From Neisseriaceae bacterium (GTDB taxonomy: Bacteria; Pseudomonadota; Gammaproteobacteria; Burkholderiales; UBA11063): a stretch of DNA of 64,000 nucleotides. The notes beneath the pieces are model-generated. The model was not told the DNA's origin and searched no databases. It saw only the letters and a list, made by a program, of their open reading frames with translations. Position numbers and translations under genes: made by a program. Of the stretch, positions 50,370 to 59,677 are shown piece by piece. The stretch is from contig RXJX01000025.1 of NCBI GenBank assembly GCA_003963245.1, positions 1 through 64,000 of the forward strand. The letters run 5' to 3'. Numbering within the stretch: position 1 is the stretch's first letter; each line of letters opens with the position of its first letter.

Positions 50370-50408
50370 GATTATAGCATAAATCTAATTTTTTTATTAC
50401 GCAAAAGC

Positions 50409-51782
50409 TCATTGCTTACGCCAAATTGTGCCATTTTTACTATCCTCCAAAATAATATTGTTGGATAATAACTCTTCACGAATTTTATCCGATAAAATAA
50501 AATCGCGATCTATCCGTGCTTGGTCACGTCTTGCTATCATTTCTTCAATAACTTGAGATGATAATTCAACACCTGACTGTAGAAATTTTTGTGGACTATT
50601 ACTTAATAAACCAATTGTATTGGCTAATCTATAGAGTAATTTCGCCAATTCAGAATTTTTAGTACGATTAATTTCATTAACTAATTCAAATAGTATACTA
50701 ATCGCTAACGATGTATTAAAATCATCGTCCATAGCATTTTTAAAATTTGCTGCATAATTAATAGACCAGTCTATTTTATTAACATCACAAATATCATCAT
50801 CAAAATTATATTCGCGCAAGGTTTGATAAAGTTTACTAAGGCTATTTTTTGCATCTAACAAATTATCATAACTAAAATTTAATGGGCTGCGATAATGACT
50901 TTTTAACATAAAATATCTAATTATTTCAGGATGATATTTATTTAAAACATCACGAAGAGTGAAAAAATTCCCCAAAGATTTAGACATTTTTTCATCATTT
51001 ATGTTTAAAAAACCATTATGCATCCAATAATTAGCAAACTGACACCCATTATGTGCTTCACTTTGGGCGATTTCATTTTCATGATGTGGAAATTGTAAGT
51101 CTTGACCACCACCATGAATGTCAAAATTTTTACCTAAAATGTCCTCCGACATTGCTGAACATTCTATATGCCACCCAGGTCTTCCATTTCCAAAAGGAGA
51201 ATCCCAATAAATTTCGCCTTGTTTTGACGCTTTCCATAAAACAAAATCTAATGGGTCTTCTTTATTAAGGTCAACTTCTACACGTTCACCAGACTTTAAG
51301 TCATCTAAAGATTTTCCCGATAATTTGCCATAACCTACAAATTTACGAACACGATAGTAAACATCTCCGTTTTTTGCTTGGTAAGCATAATCTTTATCGA
51401 TGAGATCTTGAATTATCAAAAGCATCTGAGGTATATATTCAGTAGCTTTTGGTTCATAATCTGGACGCATTACCCCTAAAGAAGAAAAGTCCTCATGCAT
51501 ATATTTTATATAGCGTTCGGTTAATTGATAAATAGTTTCATCATTTTCTTCTGCACGGCGTATTATTTTGTCATCTATATCAGTAATATTTTCAATAAAT
51601 AGTACCTTATAGCCACTTGCTATGAACCATCGGCGTACCATATCAAACACAACTGCTTTACGGGCATGACCAAGATGACAATAGTCATACACAGTTTGCC
51701 CGCAAACATACATCTTAACTTCATTATGTTTAATTGGTACAAAATTTTCTTTTTGTTTAGATAAGCTATTATAAATTTTCAT
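50409..51782 (-). CDS. cysS: cysteine--tRNA ligase
   Basis: Class I aminoacyl-tRNA synthetase. The HIGH motif appears as [10 protein letters not shown], the zinc-binding Cys in [13 protein letters not shown] and [11 protein letters not shown] with [10 protein letters not shown], and KMSKS as [10 protein letters not shown]. The 457 residues match the family. It lies between atpI and ntrX in a continuous minus-strand run; a 39-base gap precedes atpI. Confidence 0.97.
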   Translation of the reverse strand: MKIYNSLSKQKENFVPIKHNEVKMYVCGQTVYDYCHLGHARKAVVFDMVRRWFIASGYKVLFIENITDIDDKIIRRAEENDETIYQLTERYIKYMHEDFSSLGVMRPDYEPKATEYIPQMLLIIQDLIDKDYAYQAKNGDVYYRVRKFVGYGKLSGKSLDDLKSGERVEVDLNKEDPLDFVLWKASKQGEIYWDSPFGNGRPGWHIECSAMSEDILGKNFDIHGGGQDLQFPHHENEIAQSEAHNGCQFANYWMHNGFLNINDEKMSKSLGNFFTLRDVLNKYHPEIIRYFMLKSHYRSPLNFSYDNLLDAKNSLSKLYQTLREYNFDDDICDVNKIDWSINYAANFKNAMDDDFNTSLAISILFELVNEINRTKNSELAKLLYRLANTIGLLSNSPQKFLQSGVELSSQVIEEMIARRDQARIDRDFILSDKIREELLSNNIILEDSKNGTIWRKQ

Positions 51783-51813
51783 AAATTAACTATACTTATT
51801 ATCCACTTAAATA

Positions 51814-52395
51814 TTATTTAATTTTAATACCTAAATTTTTAAATTTACGATATAAATGTGCTCTATCTACACCTGAAACTTCTGCAATTTTAGTTATATT
51901 ACCTTTTTGCTTATTCATGTGATATAAAAAATATCTACGTTCTAAAGTTTCTTTAATTCCTTTTAGTTGATTATTCAAATCAAGTGTAATAATTTCTGAG
52001 ATATCTTCTAAAATTCCATCACTATTAGTACGCTCTTTTAAAATATGCTTATCAACTAACGGTAATAATTTGCTTAATGAAAGTGGTTTTTCAAGAAAAT
52101 CTCTGGCACCAATCCTAATTGCTTCAAGCGCACTGGTTATTGAGGCATGTCCAGACATCATGATAACCGGAGCGGTGATACCATTAGATAAAAATCTTTT
52201 AAATAATGATACACCATCCATATCAGGTAACCATACATCCATCAAGATTAAATCAAATCGATGCTCCTTAACTATTTTATCAGCTTCCAACGCATTTTCA
52301 GCTAATTTTACAACGTAACCTTCATCCTCTAAACACTCGCGAAGTAACTCGCGAATGCCAAGCTCATCATCCACAATTAATATTAATTTATCCAT
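51814..52395 (-). CDS. ntrX: response regulator, short NtrX type without AAA+ domain
   Basis: A 193-residue regulator. The receiver domain has Asp9-Asp10, phospho-acceptor Asp53 (LILMDVWLPDMDG) and Lys in FLEKPLS. After a linker the C-terminus is a Fis-type helix-turn-helix (GNITKIAEVSGVDRAHLYRK). The receiver matches NtrX, but the sigma-54 AAA+ domain is missing, so it should act as a simple DNA-binding regulator with sigma-70, like the Neisseria protein as I recall it, or RegA/PrrA. It follows ntrY with a 10-base gap. Confidence 0.85.
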   Translation of the reverse strand: MDKLILIVDDELGIRELLRECLEDEGYVVKLAENALEADKIVKEHRFDLILMDVWLPDMDGVSLFKRFLSNGITAPVIMMSGHASITSALEAIRIGARDFLEKPLSLSKLLPLVDKHILKERTNSDGILEDISEIITLDLNNQLKGIKETLERRYFLYHMNKQKGNITKIAEVSGVDRAHLYRKFKNLGIKIK

Positions 52396-52405
52396 TTATT
52401 CTAAC

Positions 52406-54526
52406 CTATAATACAGTATTTTGACTAATAAGTGGTAATTTTACTACTACATTAGCACCGTTGTCATTAAATACTTCAATTTTACCATTATGTTCATCAA
52501 TAATTTTCTTCACAATAGCCATTCCAAGGCCACTTCCTTTGACTCCTTTAGTAGTACGGTATGGTTCAAATAAGTTTTCCATTATTATACTTTCAAAACC
52601 ATTTCCATTATCTTTAATTGTAATCCCTAGATGTTCATTTTCAATATTTAAAATAATTCTAATTGATTTATCTTCAATATTTTCAATGCTTTCTATTGAA
52701 TTTTTTAATAAATTATGAAAAACTTGTCTTAGTAAACTTGAATCTCCCATAATCGAAATTTCATTTTCGGGTATTTTTACTTCAAATTTTATATAGTTAA
52801 TATTTTCATATAACGCCAAAAATTGATTAAAAAAATGAACCATTTCTATTTTAGATAAACTAGGTTTATTTATATTAGCAAAATCCCTAAATTTATTAAC
52901 TAAATCTTTTAAATCCTCCACTTGAATAATGATTTGTTTAACTAACCTTTGCAGAAAAATTTGATCTTCACTTGCTAGCTTAGGAATCAGCTTCATTTCA
53001 ATTCGTTCTGCCGACAATACAATTGGTGTTAATGGATTTTTTATTTCATGAGCCAAACGCTTTGCAATATCAGCCCAAGCCTGATTTTGTTTAGCTTTAA
53101 TCAAATTTGTTACATCACTTATTAAAGTCATATATTGACTATTTTCATGAGTTTTAAATTTTACTGTCTTAATGTACAAATTTTTAATATTGTGCTTATT
53201 ACGCACAATCACATTTTCTTCCCACTCATTATTTTGTTTTGAATTAATTTCAATTATGTTTATTAAATCTTCAAGATGAGGATACAAATTTCCCCATTGG
53301 TTTAAAGGAGTTCCTTTTACATTTTCTAATTCTATATCGAGTATACTATGGCTTATTATGTTAATACTTTTAACAACATAATCCTGATCATAAACAAGAA
53401 CACTTAAATTTAAATTATTAATCAAATTCTCAAGAAAGTTTTTCGAAGCTGTAATTTGATCTTTTTGAAATTTTTCTAATTTTCGTACGCGGTCTAGATT
53501 ATGACTCATCTCATTGAAAGAAGTTATTAATTGTGATAATTCATCATTACCTTGAAATGAATTATTATTTGAGAAAGAACCTCTTTTAATTAATTCAATA
53601 TTTTCAATTAAATTACTTATTCTTTTAATCAAATATTGAGAGAAAAACATTGACAATAACACAGCTATTGAAATTGATAATAATACACTTATAATTAACG
53701 TACTAGTATATACATCCTTTAAATGATCTTTATTATTAAGTAATCCTAGATATAACTCTTTATTTTGAATTAGTTTAGTATTATCTATTCGAATAAAATC
53801 TGGTGCAAACTGAGTTAATGCTATTATCTTATTATTGTCATAGAATTGATAATAATAAAATAAATAATTACCACTATTATCTTTATTTATTTCATAATAA
53901 TAACCTGAGTTTTTTATTTTATCAATAATGTACTTTGGTAATAATTTAGGAAAATACTTACTATCATTTTGCTTGTCTTGTAGTTCTAATACACCATTTT
54001 CTTTATAGATAGTTAAACTAGTAACATCTAAAATATTTCGAATTTTAGCTAAATCTGCTTTATCATCATTCTTATCAACTAATTTTAAATATTCTGCTGC
54101 AATTACTGATTTTTTCCGTAATTCTTTAGAAAAGTATTTAATACTTTCTTCGGCTATATTAAAACTATTATCAAATAATTCTTCTATTTGAGGATTAAAT
54201 AAACGATTAACTGTATTATCAATAAAATAATTTGCAATTTTTATATTTATTAATGATGGTATTACTATAACTGAAGATAAAAGAATAAATATTTTTTTTG
54301 TTATTCTTGAACCAAAAATATAACTACTTCTAAAAAAAATTTTATAGACAAAAAATATAATAGTTACAAATAGTAACACTTCAATAACACGATTAAGCTG
54401 AATAATTTCCTTATAATCATTCAAGTATAACATAACATCATACTTTGAATATATTGTTACATAAAAATAGCTAAAAATTATTAATATAAATAATACTATT
54501 ATAAATCCAATATTAGTTCTTTTCAT
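52406..54526 (-). CDS. ntrY: sensor histidine kinase NtrY
   Basis: A 706-residue membrane kinase. Three N-terminal helices (residues 7-28, 45-65, 78-100), a periplasmic region of about 180 residues, another helix near 285-305, then HAMP (LIKRISNLIENIELIKRGSF), PAS (residues 375-480), HisKA with RLAHEIKNPLTPI, and the HATPase (NLLKNSIESIE, DNGNGF, GSGLGMAIVKKI). It pairs with the short NtrX next to it. In related bacteria NtrYX controls respiration and nitrogen genes. Placed after rsmB as in Neisseria. Confidence 0.9.
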   Translation of the reverse strand: MKRTNIGFIIVLFILIIFSYFYVTIYSKYDVMLYLNDYKEIIQLNRVIEVLLFVTIIFFVYKIFFRSSYIFGSRITKKIFILLSSVIVIPSLINIKIANYFIDNTVNRLFNPQIEELFDNSFNIAEESIKYFSKELRKKSVIAAEYLKLVDKNDDKADLAKIRNILDVTSLTIYKENGVLELQDKQNDSKYFPKLLPKYIIDKIKNSGYYYEINKDNSGNYLFYYYQFYDNNKIIALTQFAPDFIRIDNTKLIQNKELYLGLLNNKDHLKDVYTSTLIISVLLSISIAVLLSMFFSQYLIKRISNLIENIELIKRGSFSNNNSFQGNDELSQLITSFNEMSHNLDRVRKLEKFQKDQITASKNFLENLINNLNLSVLVYDQDYVVKSINIISHSILDIELENVKGTPLNQWGNLYPHLEDLINIIEINSKQNNEWEENVIVRNKHNIKNLYIKTVKFKTHENSQYMTLISDVTNLIKAKQNQAWADIAKRLAHEIKNPLTPIVLSAERIEMKLIPKLASEDQIFLQRLVKQIIIQVEDLKDLVNKFRDFANINKPSLSKIEMVHFFNQFLALYENINYIKFEVKIPENEISIMGDSSLLRQVFHNLLKNSIESIENIEDKSIRIILNIENEHLGITIKDNGNGFESIIMENLFEPYRTTKGVKGSGLGMAIVKKIIDEHNGKIEVFNDNGANVVVKLPLISQNTVL

Positions 54527-54602
54527 TTATTAATACCCAAATATTGATAACTTAAACATTTAAAATATATCTTATATAAATGTATACTCGTCAATAATAA
54601 AA

Positions 54603-55820
54603 CTATAAAGCAATTTTTTTTACTAATGCATAATACAATGAGTCATTATATTCCGTTGGATAAATTTGTAATTCATCAATTATATTAAAACCTTTAATGT
54701 TTTCCCTAAACCATAATAAATTATCTTGATTTTCTTCACGAAAAATAGAACAAGTTATATAAAGTAAAAATCCATTATACTCTAAACATTCCCACATGTT
54801 TAGAATTATTTTACGTTGTGTTTCTACAAATTTCAAAACATCATTATAGCTTCGATTTATTTTTATATCTGGATTTCTTTTAATTGTTCCACTTGCAGAA
54901 CATGGTACATCAGCAACAACTAAATCAACTTTTTCTTTATTCCACCAATTTTTATTTCCAGCATCACCAACTAGTACTGTTGCTTTTAGATTTAATCGAT
55001 TTAAATTTTGATTTATTTTTTCTAATCGATTATTATTAATATCTAGGGCAATTAATTCACAATTATAATTTTCTAATATTTGACAAGCCTTACCGCCAGG
55101 TGCAGCACAAGCATCAATTACTTTTCGTGGAATAACATTATTCTTATTTAGAAAATCCACCAAATATTGTGCCGCTATATCTTGTATACTAACATCACCA
55201 ATACTAAAATTAGGTATATCCTTAATATTTAAGGGTTGATTTAAGCATATTTTATTTGTTATTACTTTATAGTTAATACCACTATTATCAAGTATTAATA
55301 AATATTCTTGCACCGATTTATTTCTATTATTTACCCTCAATCCAAAAGCTGGATGAAAATTAAAACCTTCAAGAAAAATTTTATATTCTTTTTTATATTG
55401 TTTTTTTAAAATATCAATTATCCAATTAGGTATATTATATTTTAAAGAATAATTCTTCTCAACTGCTTTTTTTAACAATTCAGAATTTCTTTGATATTCA
55501 CGCAATAACCAATTAATAAATTTTTTACTACTTACGTTTGAAATATCGACTAAATTATTTACTACAGCATATTCTGGTTTATTACTTTCATTTAACTCAA
55601 ATATACCTATCTGGGCTAAAAGCAGATCTTTCTTTGATATATTTTTAGTTATATTTTCTATATAAAAATTTATCGAAAAATAATTACGAATAACACCATA
55701 AACTAAAAATTTTATTTTAGCTATATTATTTTCATTTTTATAATTAGATAACTCTTCACTTAGATTCTTACCATTATATACATTAGTTAATATATTTATT
55801 ACAGACTTATATTCATCCAT
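54603..55820 (-). CDS. rsmB: 16S rRNA m5C967 methyltransferase RsmB
   Basis: The N-terminal RNA-binding domain is NusB-like (residues 1-135). The SAM site reads DACAAPGGKA and ALDINNNR; the catalytic Cys is in DVPCSASGTIKRNPDI and a second in YITCSIF. The 405 residues are slightly short. The gene begins just left of a parS-like site (55846-55861), which lies in the 48-base gap between it and fpr. The gene is A+T-rich, like all genes close to the origin candidate. Confidence 0.93.
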   Translation of the reverse strand: MDEYKSVINILTNVYNGKNLSEELSNYKNENNIAKIKFLVYGVIRNYFSINFYIENITKNISKKDLLLAQIGIFELNESNKPEYAVVNNLVDISNVSSKKFINWLLREYQRNSELLKKAVEKNYSLKYNIPNWIIDILKKQYKKEYKIFLEGFNFHPAFGLRVNNRNKSVQEYLLILDNSGINYKVITNKICLNQPLNIKDIPNFSIGDVSIQDIAAQYLVDFLNKNNVIPRKVIDACAAPGGKACQILENYNCELIALDINNNRLEKINQNLNRLNLKATVLVGDAGNKNWWNKEKVDLVVADVPCSASGTIKRNPDIKINRSYNDVLKFVETQRKIILNMWECLEYNGFLLYITCSIFREENQDNLLWFRENIKGFNIIDELQIYPTEYNDSLYYALVKKIAL

Positions 55821-55845
55821 TTATATTTACAACTTTATTTTTAAA

Positions 55846-55861
55846 TGTTTCACATGAAACA
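55846..55861. other. parS-like centromere site 1
   Basis: TGTTTCACATGAAACA differs from the classical bacterial parS (TGTTTCACGTGAAACA) at one central base. It lies between rsmB and fpr and has extra flanking symmetry, AA before and TT after. Site 2 at 59642-59657 is its exact reverse complement. ParB is expected to bind here. Confidence 0.85.
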
Positions 55862-55868
55862 TTTTATA

Positions 55869-56645
55869 TTACCAATAATTTTCAACTGCCATATTACCAG
55901 GATTTCCTCTTTTTGATACTGTAAGACCTCGATCTGATAACATATGTCTAGTATCACTTACCATTTCTGGGTTACCACAAATCATAATCCTACTATTTTC
56001 AATAGTAATTGGAATATTCACAAATTTTTCAAGTTCACCATTTTTTAATAACTCAGTAATACGCCCATAAAGATCTCCGCCAATATTTTCTCGAGTTACA
56101 ACCTTAACATAAATTAATTTATCTTTAACCAAATCGCCATAGTATTCATGGCTAAAAAAATCATTTATAGTATCTTGATATGCTAATTCTTCAGCAGTTC
56201 TTACACCATGGACAAGTATTACTTTATCATATTGTTCCCATATGGTAAAATCATACAAAATTGAAATAAAAGGTGCTAAGCCAGTACCGGTTGATAAAAA
56301 CCATAAATCTTTACCATTCTCAAATCGATCCGTTGTTAATAATCCATAATTAGTTTTATCTATATATATATCATCGTTAATTTTAAGGTTTTTTAAGCGT
56401 TGAGTAAATTCACCATCCGGAACAACAATTGAATAAAATTCTAATTCTTCATCATAATCTGCAGACACAATTGAATAAGGTCTCCAAACAATAGAATCAT
56501 CTTCTTTTTTTACTCCAAGTCTAGCAAATTGACCTGGAATAAATTTAAAAGCTTCATTTCTTGTTATTCTAAAACTAAATAAATGATCAGTCCATTGTTT
56601 TAAATATGTTATTTTCTCTATAGTATATTTATTTTCTTTACTCAT
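55869..56645 (-). CDS. fpr: ferredoxin--NADP+ reductase
   Basis: A 258-residue FAD enzyme that moves electrons between NADPH and ferredoxin or flavodoxin. FAD binding is seen at RPYSIVSADYDEELEFYSI and the NADP domain at LSTGTGLAPFISI; the protein ends in an aromatic residue (NMAVENYW), typical of bacterial FNR. AGGATATACC precedes the ATG. It is the first minus-strand gene left of the AT-rich island and transcribes away from it. Confidence 0.92.
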   Translation of the reverse strand: MSKENKYTIEKITYLKQWTDHLFSFRITRNEAFKFIPGQFARLGVKKEDDSIVWRPYSIVSADYDEELEFYSIVVPDGEFTQRLKNLKINDDIYIDKTNYGLLTTDRFENGKDLWFLSTGTGLAPFISILYDFTIWEQYDKVILVHGVRTAEELAYQDTINDFFSHEYYGDLVKDKLIYVKVVTRENIGGDLYGRITELLKNGELEKFVNIPITIENSRIMICGNPEMVSDTRHMLSDRGLTVSKRGNPGNMAVENYW

Positions 56646-57106
56646 GGTATATCCTCACTAATAACAACCCGCAATTTTATCATTTATAAATTATTTATAT
56701 AATATATATACTTTATTATGATTATTAATTACTAATATTAGTGTTAATATCTAATAAATATTAAATTAAAACAAAATATTATTAATATTTTAAAATAGTT
56801 AGTAATTAAATATTAAAGTAATTGTATTTTGTTGATATTATTAAATACTACTATTTAGCTGTTAATAAGTTAATACTTGCTAACATTTAAATACAAATTA
56901 ATTAACAAGTAATAAGAACAAAATATTTTAAATATTATTAATATTTATTTGAATTATAGTTATTATTAATAATATAATACTTATATATATTATTATAATT
57001 ATTAATGAGTATTATCTATGTTATTAAGTTATATTTTTATAATAATATCAAATAGTTATAATATGTTTAACTGGGTTAACATTAATATTGATTAATATGT
57101 TTATAT

Positions 57107-57115
57107 TGTTGATAA
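57107..57115 (-). promoter_or_regulatory. near-match DnaA box
   Basis: TGTTGATAA on the plus strand reads TTATCAACA on the minus strand, one base from the TTATCCACA consensus. It lies 60 bases left of the perfect box. Confidence 0.45.
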
Positions 57116-57174
57116 ATAAATAGATAAAAATTATTTTGTTAGTAATATAAATTTATTAACAGTTGTTTATTGAT

Positions 57175-57183
57175 TTATCCACA
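57175..57183 (+). promoter_or_regulatory. perfect DnaA box
   Basis: TTATCCACA is the strong-affinity DnaA consensus. It sits at the right end of the AT-rich island, 25 bases before the waaC start. A one-mismatch TTATTAACA lies at 57153-57161. Confidence 0.7.
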
Positions 57184-57207
57184 ATTATCTGTTAGTAAAT
57201 AAACTTA

Positions 57208-58170
57208 ATGATTAAAAAAATTCTTATACTTAGATTATCTTCGATTGGAGATATTCTCCACACTATGACTGTGTTACCTGATATAAAACAAGTATTACCA
57301 GACTCTGAAATTGATTGGCTGGTAGATAGTAACTTTGAAGGTATAGCTAAATTATCACCTTTGATAGATAATGTAATTTCGATTCCTTTAAGGAAATGGA
57401 AAAGAAATAAATTTAGTTGGCTATTTAAAGTATTACAATTTAGAAAATCAACAATAGATAAAAAATATGATTATATAATTGATACTCAAGGATTAATAAA
57501 ATCTGCAATTTTAGCTAAATTTCTTTTTAATGGTAAAGTATATGGTCTTGATTATGCCAGTGCTCGTGAAAAATTAGCAAGTTGTTTTTATAATTATAAA
57601 TACTGTGTTAATCAAAATGCGGTTGCCGTAATTAGATTGCGGGGATTAATAGCAAAAATATTTGATTTACAAAATAACTTAAAAGAATTCAGTTTTATTA
57701 TTAATACAATTAATCCTAAGTTAAATTTTGATAATTATATACTGATTTTACATGGTACTTCAAAGGAAAGTAAGAAATGGGATTTAGATAATTGGCTATA
57801 TTTAGTTAATTGGTTTATTGAAAATACTAATAAAAATATTGTTGCTACATATAGTAATTCTGATGAGTTAAATTTTGTAACTAGACTAAATGAAAAATTA
57901 ACTAATAGTAGATTTTTAGTAATTGACAAGCTCAATTTTTCTGAATTAAGCGGCGTAATAAAACAAAGTAGCTTAGTTATTGGAGTGGATACAGGTTTTA
58001 CCCATATGGCTAATTTATTAAAAGTTCCAACAGTAGCAATTTATTTAGATAGTAAACCATCTTATGTAGGAATTTTAGAAAGTGAAATTGGTTTTAATTT
58101 AGGTGGATATAAGCAAGAGTTAAAACCAAATGAAGTAATTAATTGTATTACACAAAATAAACTGATATGA
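57208..58170 (+). CDS. waaC: lipopolysaccharide heptosyltransferase I
   Basis: Adds the first heptose to Kdo in the LPS inner core. The N-terminus (KKILILRLSSIGDILHTMTVL) and DIDWLVDSNF-like segment (EIDWLVDSNFEGIAKL) match the family, and the C-terminal GT9 domain has VIGVDTGFTHMANLLKVPTVAIY. The 320 residues are normal. It is the first plus-strand gene right of the origin candidate. Confidence 0.93.
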   Translation: MIKKILILRLSSIGDILHTMTVLPDIKQVLPDSEIDWLVDSNFEGIAKLSPLIDNVISIPLRKWKRNKFSWLFKVLQFRKSTIDKKYDYIIDTQGLIKSAILAKFLFNGKVYGLDYASAREKLASCFYNYKYCVNQNAVAVIRLRGLIAKIFDLQNNLKEFSFIINTINPKLNFDNYILILHGTSKESKKWDLDNWLYLVNWFIENTNKNIVATYSNSDELNFVTRLNEKLTNSRFLVIDKLNFSELSGVIKQSSLVIGVDTGFTHMANLLKVPTVAIYLDSKPSYVGILESEIGFNLGGYKQELKPNEVINCITQNKLI

Positions 58171-58182
58171 TAAGGAATAGAA

Positions 58183-58410
58183 ATGTTTAATAATGAAATG
58201 TTTACATCACCAGATAAATGTATAAGTGAATGTGAAAAACAGATTGAGTTTTCTAATAATTTAATAATTTATTTACAACAATATATTGTTCAGCTTGAAA
58301 CAATGAAAAACATGGCTAATTCTGCTAAAGCTTTTCAGGATGTAAATCCAGTAAATATGATGCTTCAATTTATGGATTATATGCAGAAAAAGCCGAAAGA
58401 AGATAAATGA
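58183..58410 (+). CDS. small hypothetical protein, helical (phasin-like?)
   Basis: A 75-residue ORF between waaC and waaA. AAGGA lies before the ATG, and the stop overlaps the waaA start (ATGA), so it is very likely translated. It is helical and amphipathic: EKQIEFSNNLIIYLQQYI, then AKAFQDVNPVNMMLQFMDYM. The pattern of the second half recalls phasin-type granule proteins, as does the larger protein at 61097, but the match is weak. It is not known as an LPS gene. Confidence 0.6.
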   Translation: MFNNEMFTSPDKCISECEKQIEFSNNLIIYLQQYIVQLETMKNMANSAKAFQDVNPVNMMLQFMDYMQKKPKEDK

Positions 58411-59675
58411 GATTAGTTTATTCACTAATTACGTATTTATTAGCACCTTTATTACCTTTGTATTTATTGAAGCGTGGCAAAAAAAATCCAGCATATCTAC
58501 ATAATTGGAATGAACGTTTTGGTATAAACTTAAAAAATTCTTATAGTAAACCAATAATATGGTTACATTCCGTTTCTGTTGGTGAAACTAGGGCAATGCA
58601 AAAATTAGTTGAATTAATTTCTCGCAAATTACCTGATTATCAGATTTTAATTACGACAATGACGCCAACAGGAAGACAAACTGCGCAGGTTTTATATCCA
58701 CAGGCAATTATTCATTATATTCCTTATGATATTGGTTTTTGTGTAAGGAAATTTTATAATAATTTTAAACCAAAATTTGGAATAATAATGGAAACTGAGA
58801 TTTGGCCTAATTTAATTCATTTTGCTGAGCGCTATAAGCTTCCTTTGTACTTGGTTAATGCCAGACTATCAAATCGCTCATATAATGGCTACAATCGCTT
58901 TAAAAAGCTATTGTTGCCGATATTAAATCAATTTACAGGAATACTCTGCCAGGATGATAGTAGTAAAAATAATTTTTTTAAGCTTGGCTATGGCGGAAAT
59001 TTAAAAACTATAGGTAATACCAAATTTGATTTAGTATATGATAGTGCAAACGATATTAAGATAAAAGAATTAGAGCAGTTATTTGATGATCGTAAAATTA
59101 TTACATTTGCATCTACCAGAGATGGTGAAGAAGAGATTTTATTAAATAATATTGATTTAGATCAAGATGTTATTTATTTGTTTATTCCACGTCATCCAGA
59201 AAGATTTATTGAACTTGAGAATTTACTAATAAAAAATAATATAACCTATTGTAAACGTTCTGAAAATAAGAGAATAGATTCTGAAACTAAAATTATGATT
59301 GGTGATAGCATGGGTGAAATGCTAGCTTATTATGCGCTTAGTTATTTTGTTATCATCGGTGGTAGTTTTAAAGAATTTGGTGGGCAAAATCCGATTGAAG
59401 CAATTTATATGAATAAACCTGTGATTTTTGGTAGTTCAATGTTTAATTTTGCAGATGTTGCGAAAAATTCCATAAATACTGGATGTGCAATACAAATTAA
59501 CTCTCTATCTGAATTAAAAATATTAATTAATAATTTAATTGAAGATAATGATAAATATAATAATTTAAAAGTATATTGCTCAAAATTTATAGATGAATAT
59601 TGCGGAGCTTCTGAAAAAATATTTAATATAATATTTGAGAATGTTTCATGTGAAACATTTAATGGTGTGGTGTAA
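58407..59675 (+). CDS. waaA: 3-deoxy-D-manno-octulosonic acid (Kdo) transferase
   Basis: Attaches Kdo to lipid A precursor at the inner membrane. A membrane anchor (residues 4-21), ERFGINL, then WLHSVSVGETRAM and TPTGRQTAQVLYP, which are conserved in KdtA. The C-terminal half has IIGGSFKEFGGQNPIEAIYMNKPVIFG. The 422 residues are typical. The 3' end contains the second parS-like site as part of the coding sequence (NVSCETF). It overlaps the small ORF upstream. Confidence 0.95.
   Translation: MRLVYSLITYLLAPLLPLYLLKRGKKNPAYLHNWNERFGINLKNSYSKPIIWLHSVSVGETRAMQKLVELISRKLPDYQILITTMTPTGRQTAQVLYPQAIIHYIPYDIGFCVRKFYNNFKPKFGIIMETEIWPNLIHFAERYKLPLYLVNARLSNRSYNGYNRFKKLLLPILNQFTGILCQDDSSKNNFFKLGYGGNLKTIGNTKFDLVYDSANDIKIKELEQLFDDRKIITFASTRDGEEEILLNNIDLDQDVIYLFIPRHPERFIELENLLIKNNITYCKRSENKRIDSETKIMIGDSMGEMLAYYALSYFVIIGGSFKEFGGQNPIEAIYMNKPVIFGSSMFNFADVAKNSINTGCAIQINSLSELKILINNLIEDNDKYNNLKVYCSKFIDEYCGASEKIFNIIFENVSCETFNGVV
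59642..59657. other. parS-like centromere site 2 (inside waaA)
   Basis: TGTTTCATGTGAAACA is the reverse complement of site 1 and differs from consensus parS at one central base. It lies in the last 40 bases of waaA and is translated as VSCET. The two sites are 3.8 kb apart and flank the AT-rich island. Confidence 0.82.
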
Positions 59676-59677
59676 TA

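Larger units (their letters stand above)
56646..57207. other. AT-rich intergenic island, candidate replication origin (oriC)
   Basis: There is no gene in this stretch; by my count G+C is about 12% (57 of 480 bases, 56701-57180). Genes on both sides point away from it: a nearly 19 kb minus-strand run to the left and plus-strand genes to the right. It holds a perfect DnaA box (57175-57183), near-match boxes at 56860-56868, 57107-57115 and 57153-57161, and a 17-base module repeated exactly at 56774-56790 and 56930-56946. Sampled G/C skew changes sign across it and parS-like sites lie on both sides. These are the usual signs of oriC. DnaA is not encoded in this window. Confidence 0.75.

Noticed and set aside
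51803-51811. DnaA-like box TTATCCACT near the start of ntrX
   Set aside because: It is a single near-match in a short gap with normal base composition, far from the AT-rich island.
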